A DNA stretch of 58,544 bases. It comes from Clostridia bacterium (GTDB lineage Bacteria; Bacillota; Clostridia; Oscillospirales; Acutalibacteraceae). The stretch spans positions 1-58,544 of the forward strand of contig JAFRRP010000005.1 of NCBI GenBank assembly GCA_017428085.1, written 5' to 3'. The notes beneath the pieces are model-generated. The model ran no database searches. It was not told the origin of the DNA and saw only the letters and a program-made list of their open reading frames with translations. A program made the translations under genes and the position numbers. This document shows positions 57,351 to 58,544 of the stretch, in pieces; positions within the stretch are counted from its first letter, which is position 1; the number at the start of each line of letters is the position of its first letter.

Positions 57351-58544
57351 ATGTTTTGGCAAAAGATCAAGATCATTCTCAGTATTTTGTTCTGTCTGCT
57401 GACGGGGGGCAATTTCTTTCAGGGTGTGACAAATCTTTTCAGGGCAGGTGATGTTGACATGATCGGCAACGACCACGCCAAGTCCTTTTCCACGGAATAC
57501 ACGGAGCTGGTGCCCTACGCAAGCAGCGACGAGGACCGGGTCAGCTGGATGCAGGGCATGGTGACCGGCAACGGCGAAAACGGCGCGGTGTGCGCCGGTT
57601 CGCCCTACGGCGACACGCTCATCTATCAGAATATCCATTTCATCATGCCGTCCAACGATCCCCGCTACACGCCGGAGGAGCTCTCCGGCGAGCTGGAGCA
57701 GGCGCGGCAGGCGGTGATCAATTACGACGACACGTGGGACGTAAACGGTAGAAACGCCACTTACTTCTACGCTTTCCACCCCGCCCACGTGCTGCGGATG
57801 GAAAGCAAAAAACACGCGTACCGCGACTATATCCGCTGGATGGATTTCGAGACCGCGGAGGTGGGCGTGAAATATACCGACGTCAACGGCACGTGGGAAC
57901 GGGTGACGTTTTCTTCCCGGGAGGATAACGTGACCATCACGAAGATCACGAAATCGAGCTGCGGCAAAAAGATCGACCTGACCCTGTCGCTGGACGACTG
58001 CTGGAGCCTGCGGGGCTGGGGCGGCGGCGACGAAAAGAACATGCGCTACAAAAAGCTGGTGGACGAAAACGCCGATTATATCGCACAGATCGCCCACTAC
58101 CCCGCCTATGAAAACAGCGAGCTGAAAAACGGCGGCTACTGCGGGTTCACAAGGGTGATCGCGGAGGGCGGCAAAAAAGAGCGCGTGGTGCTGGCGGATT
58201 CCAACGATTCCGAAAACGTGGCGGCGGAACAGAACCCCGCCATCAAGATCACGGACGCCGACGCGGTGTATCTCATCACCCGATCCGACCGCGCCTTCAA
58301 TATGGGCGCAATGGCCGGTTTCGCGGCGGCGGAGCGCTATGACCTGCTGGACGGGCTGGCCGCGTACACGGCCGACGTGGCCGAAAAATATACCGTCAAC
58401 GGCGCGTTTGATTACGGCAAAGCGCTGGCGCCCCACGCCGAAAAGCAGGCCGCGCTGTTCAACGCCGTCAAAATCGACCTGGGCGGCGGCGCGTACCGGG
58501 ACGTGCCCAACGAGCACCTGATCCGGCTGCAGCAAAAAAGCGAA
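57351..58544 (+). CDS. GH95-like glycoside hydrolase (alpha-L-fucosidase family), 3' end missing
   Basis: 398 codons visible; the gene runs off the right edge. ATG 57351 follows a very strong ribosome site. The N-terminus (about 5-25, IKIILSILFCLLTGGNFFQG) is a signal or membrane anchor. The visible part resembles the N-terminal beta-sandwich of GH95-type fucosidases/galactosidases: DRVSWMQGMVTGNGENGAVC, then AGSPYGDTLIYQNIHFIMPS and NDPRYTPEEL, followed by a WDVNGRNATYFYAFHPAHVL segment. The catalytic (alpha/alpha)6 barrel and its acid/base lie outside the window. Together with GH29-like and GH141-like neighbours it suggests a locus for fucosylated glycans. Confidence 0.7.
   Translation, partial: MFWQKIKIILSILFCLLTGGNFFQGVTNLFRAGDVDMIGNDHAKSFSTEYTELVPYASSDEDRVSWMQGMVTGNGENGAVCAGSPYGDTLIYQNIHFIMPSNDPRYTPEELSGELEQARQAVINYDDTWDVNGRNATYFYAFHPAHVLRMESKKHAYRDYIRWMDFETAEVGVKYTDVNGTWERVTFSSREDNVTITKITKSSCGKKIDLTLSLDDCWSLRGWGGGDEKNMRYKKLVDENADYIAQIAHYPAYENSELKNGGYCGFTRVIAEGGKKERVVLADSNDSENVAAEQNPAIKITDADAVYLITRSDRAFNMGAMAGFAAAERYDLLDGLAAYTADVAEKYTVNGAFDYGKALAPHAEKQAALFNAVKIDLGGGAYRDVPNEHLIRLQQKSE

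Overview
The window looks like chromosome of a GC-rich (about 60% by eye), spore-forming, Gram-positive anaerobe of the class Clostridia, probably a gut Oscillospirales/Ruminococcaceae-type organism. The grounds are strong Shine-Dalgarno sites, clear sigma-A promoters with 17-bp spacers, a ypeB germination gene, an infC-rpmI-rplT operon, clostridial lipoproteins, type-I dockerin-like repeats on secreted proteins, and the families present. I see no rRNA, tRNA, CRISPR array, phage or transposase gene.

Layout. 1-3.9 kb: a transglutaminase-like surface protein cut by the left edge, a PHP phosphatase, and two small exported proteins. 4.1-6.5 kb: a polar amino-acid ABC importer (permease, ATPase, binding lipoprotein). 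6.5-8.3 kb: an Lsa-type ABC-F ribosome-protection gene behind a complete-looking attenuator (promoter, 6-codon leader ORF, terminator). 8.4-13.2 kb: malQ, a second PHP gene, a PPOX-fold protein, a tandem-domain EEP protein. 13.4-18.7 kb: ypeB, a small lipoprotein, and the metF-metH operon. 18.9-25.6 kb: fucI, an LCAT-like secreted hydrolase with Cys at the nucleophile site, HelD, and an EF-hand-like secreted protein. 25.7-32.5 kb (minus strand): MFS transporter, dockerin-tagged D,D-carboxypeptidase, thiI and its cysteine desulfurase, then rplT-rpmI-infC, with infC starting at AUC. 32.6-40.3 kb: a dockerin/SH3 protein overlapping trxB, then a 1721-residue adhesin-like protein. 40.4-46.2 kb: a Nudix hydrolase, then an O-acetylation operon (dockerin-tagged SGNH hydrolase, DUF4358 lipoprotein, MBOAT, DHHW protein). 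46.3-58.5 kb: a repeat/dockerin protein, then a glycan-degradation cluster (propeller glycosidase, esterase, GH29-like, macrodomain, a paralogue remnant, two membrane-tethered beta-helix proteins, and a GH95-like protein cut by the right edge).

Three themes tie the window together. First, the secretome is modular. Unrelated enzymes share an ADAR-type dockerin-like pair, CxxC modules, or a hydrophobic/basic C-terminal helix that I cannot assign to a named sorting signal. Second, several genes point to L-fucose-containing glycans: fucI and the GH29-, GH141- and GH95-like proteins. Third, the spacers carry three kinds of small repeat: degenerate 7-bp tandem repeats, an array of very short hairpins joined by an ATATCAT-like linker, and REP-like palindromes with a GYAGC head and a CTCA loop, arranged as inverted pairs.
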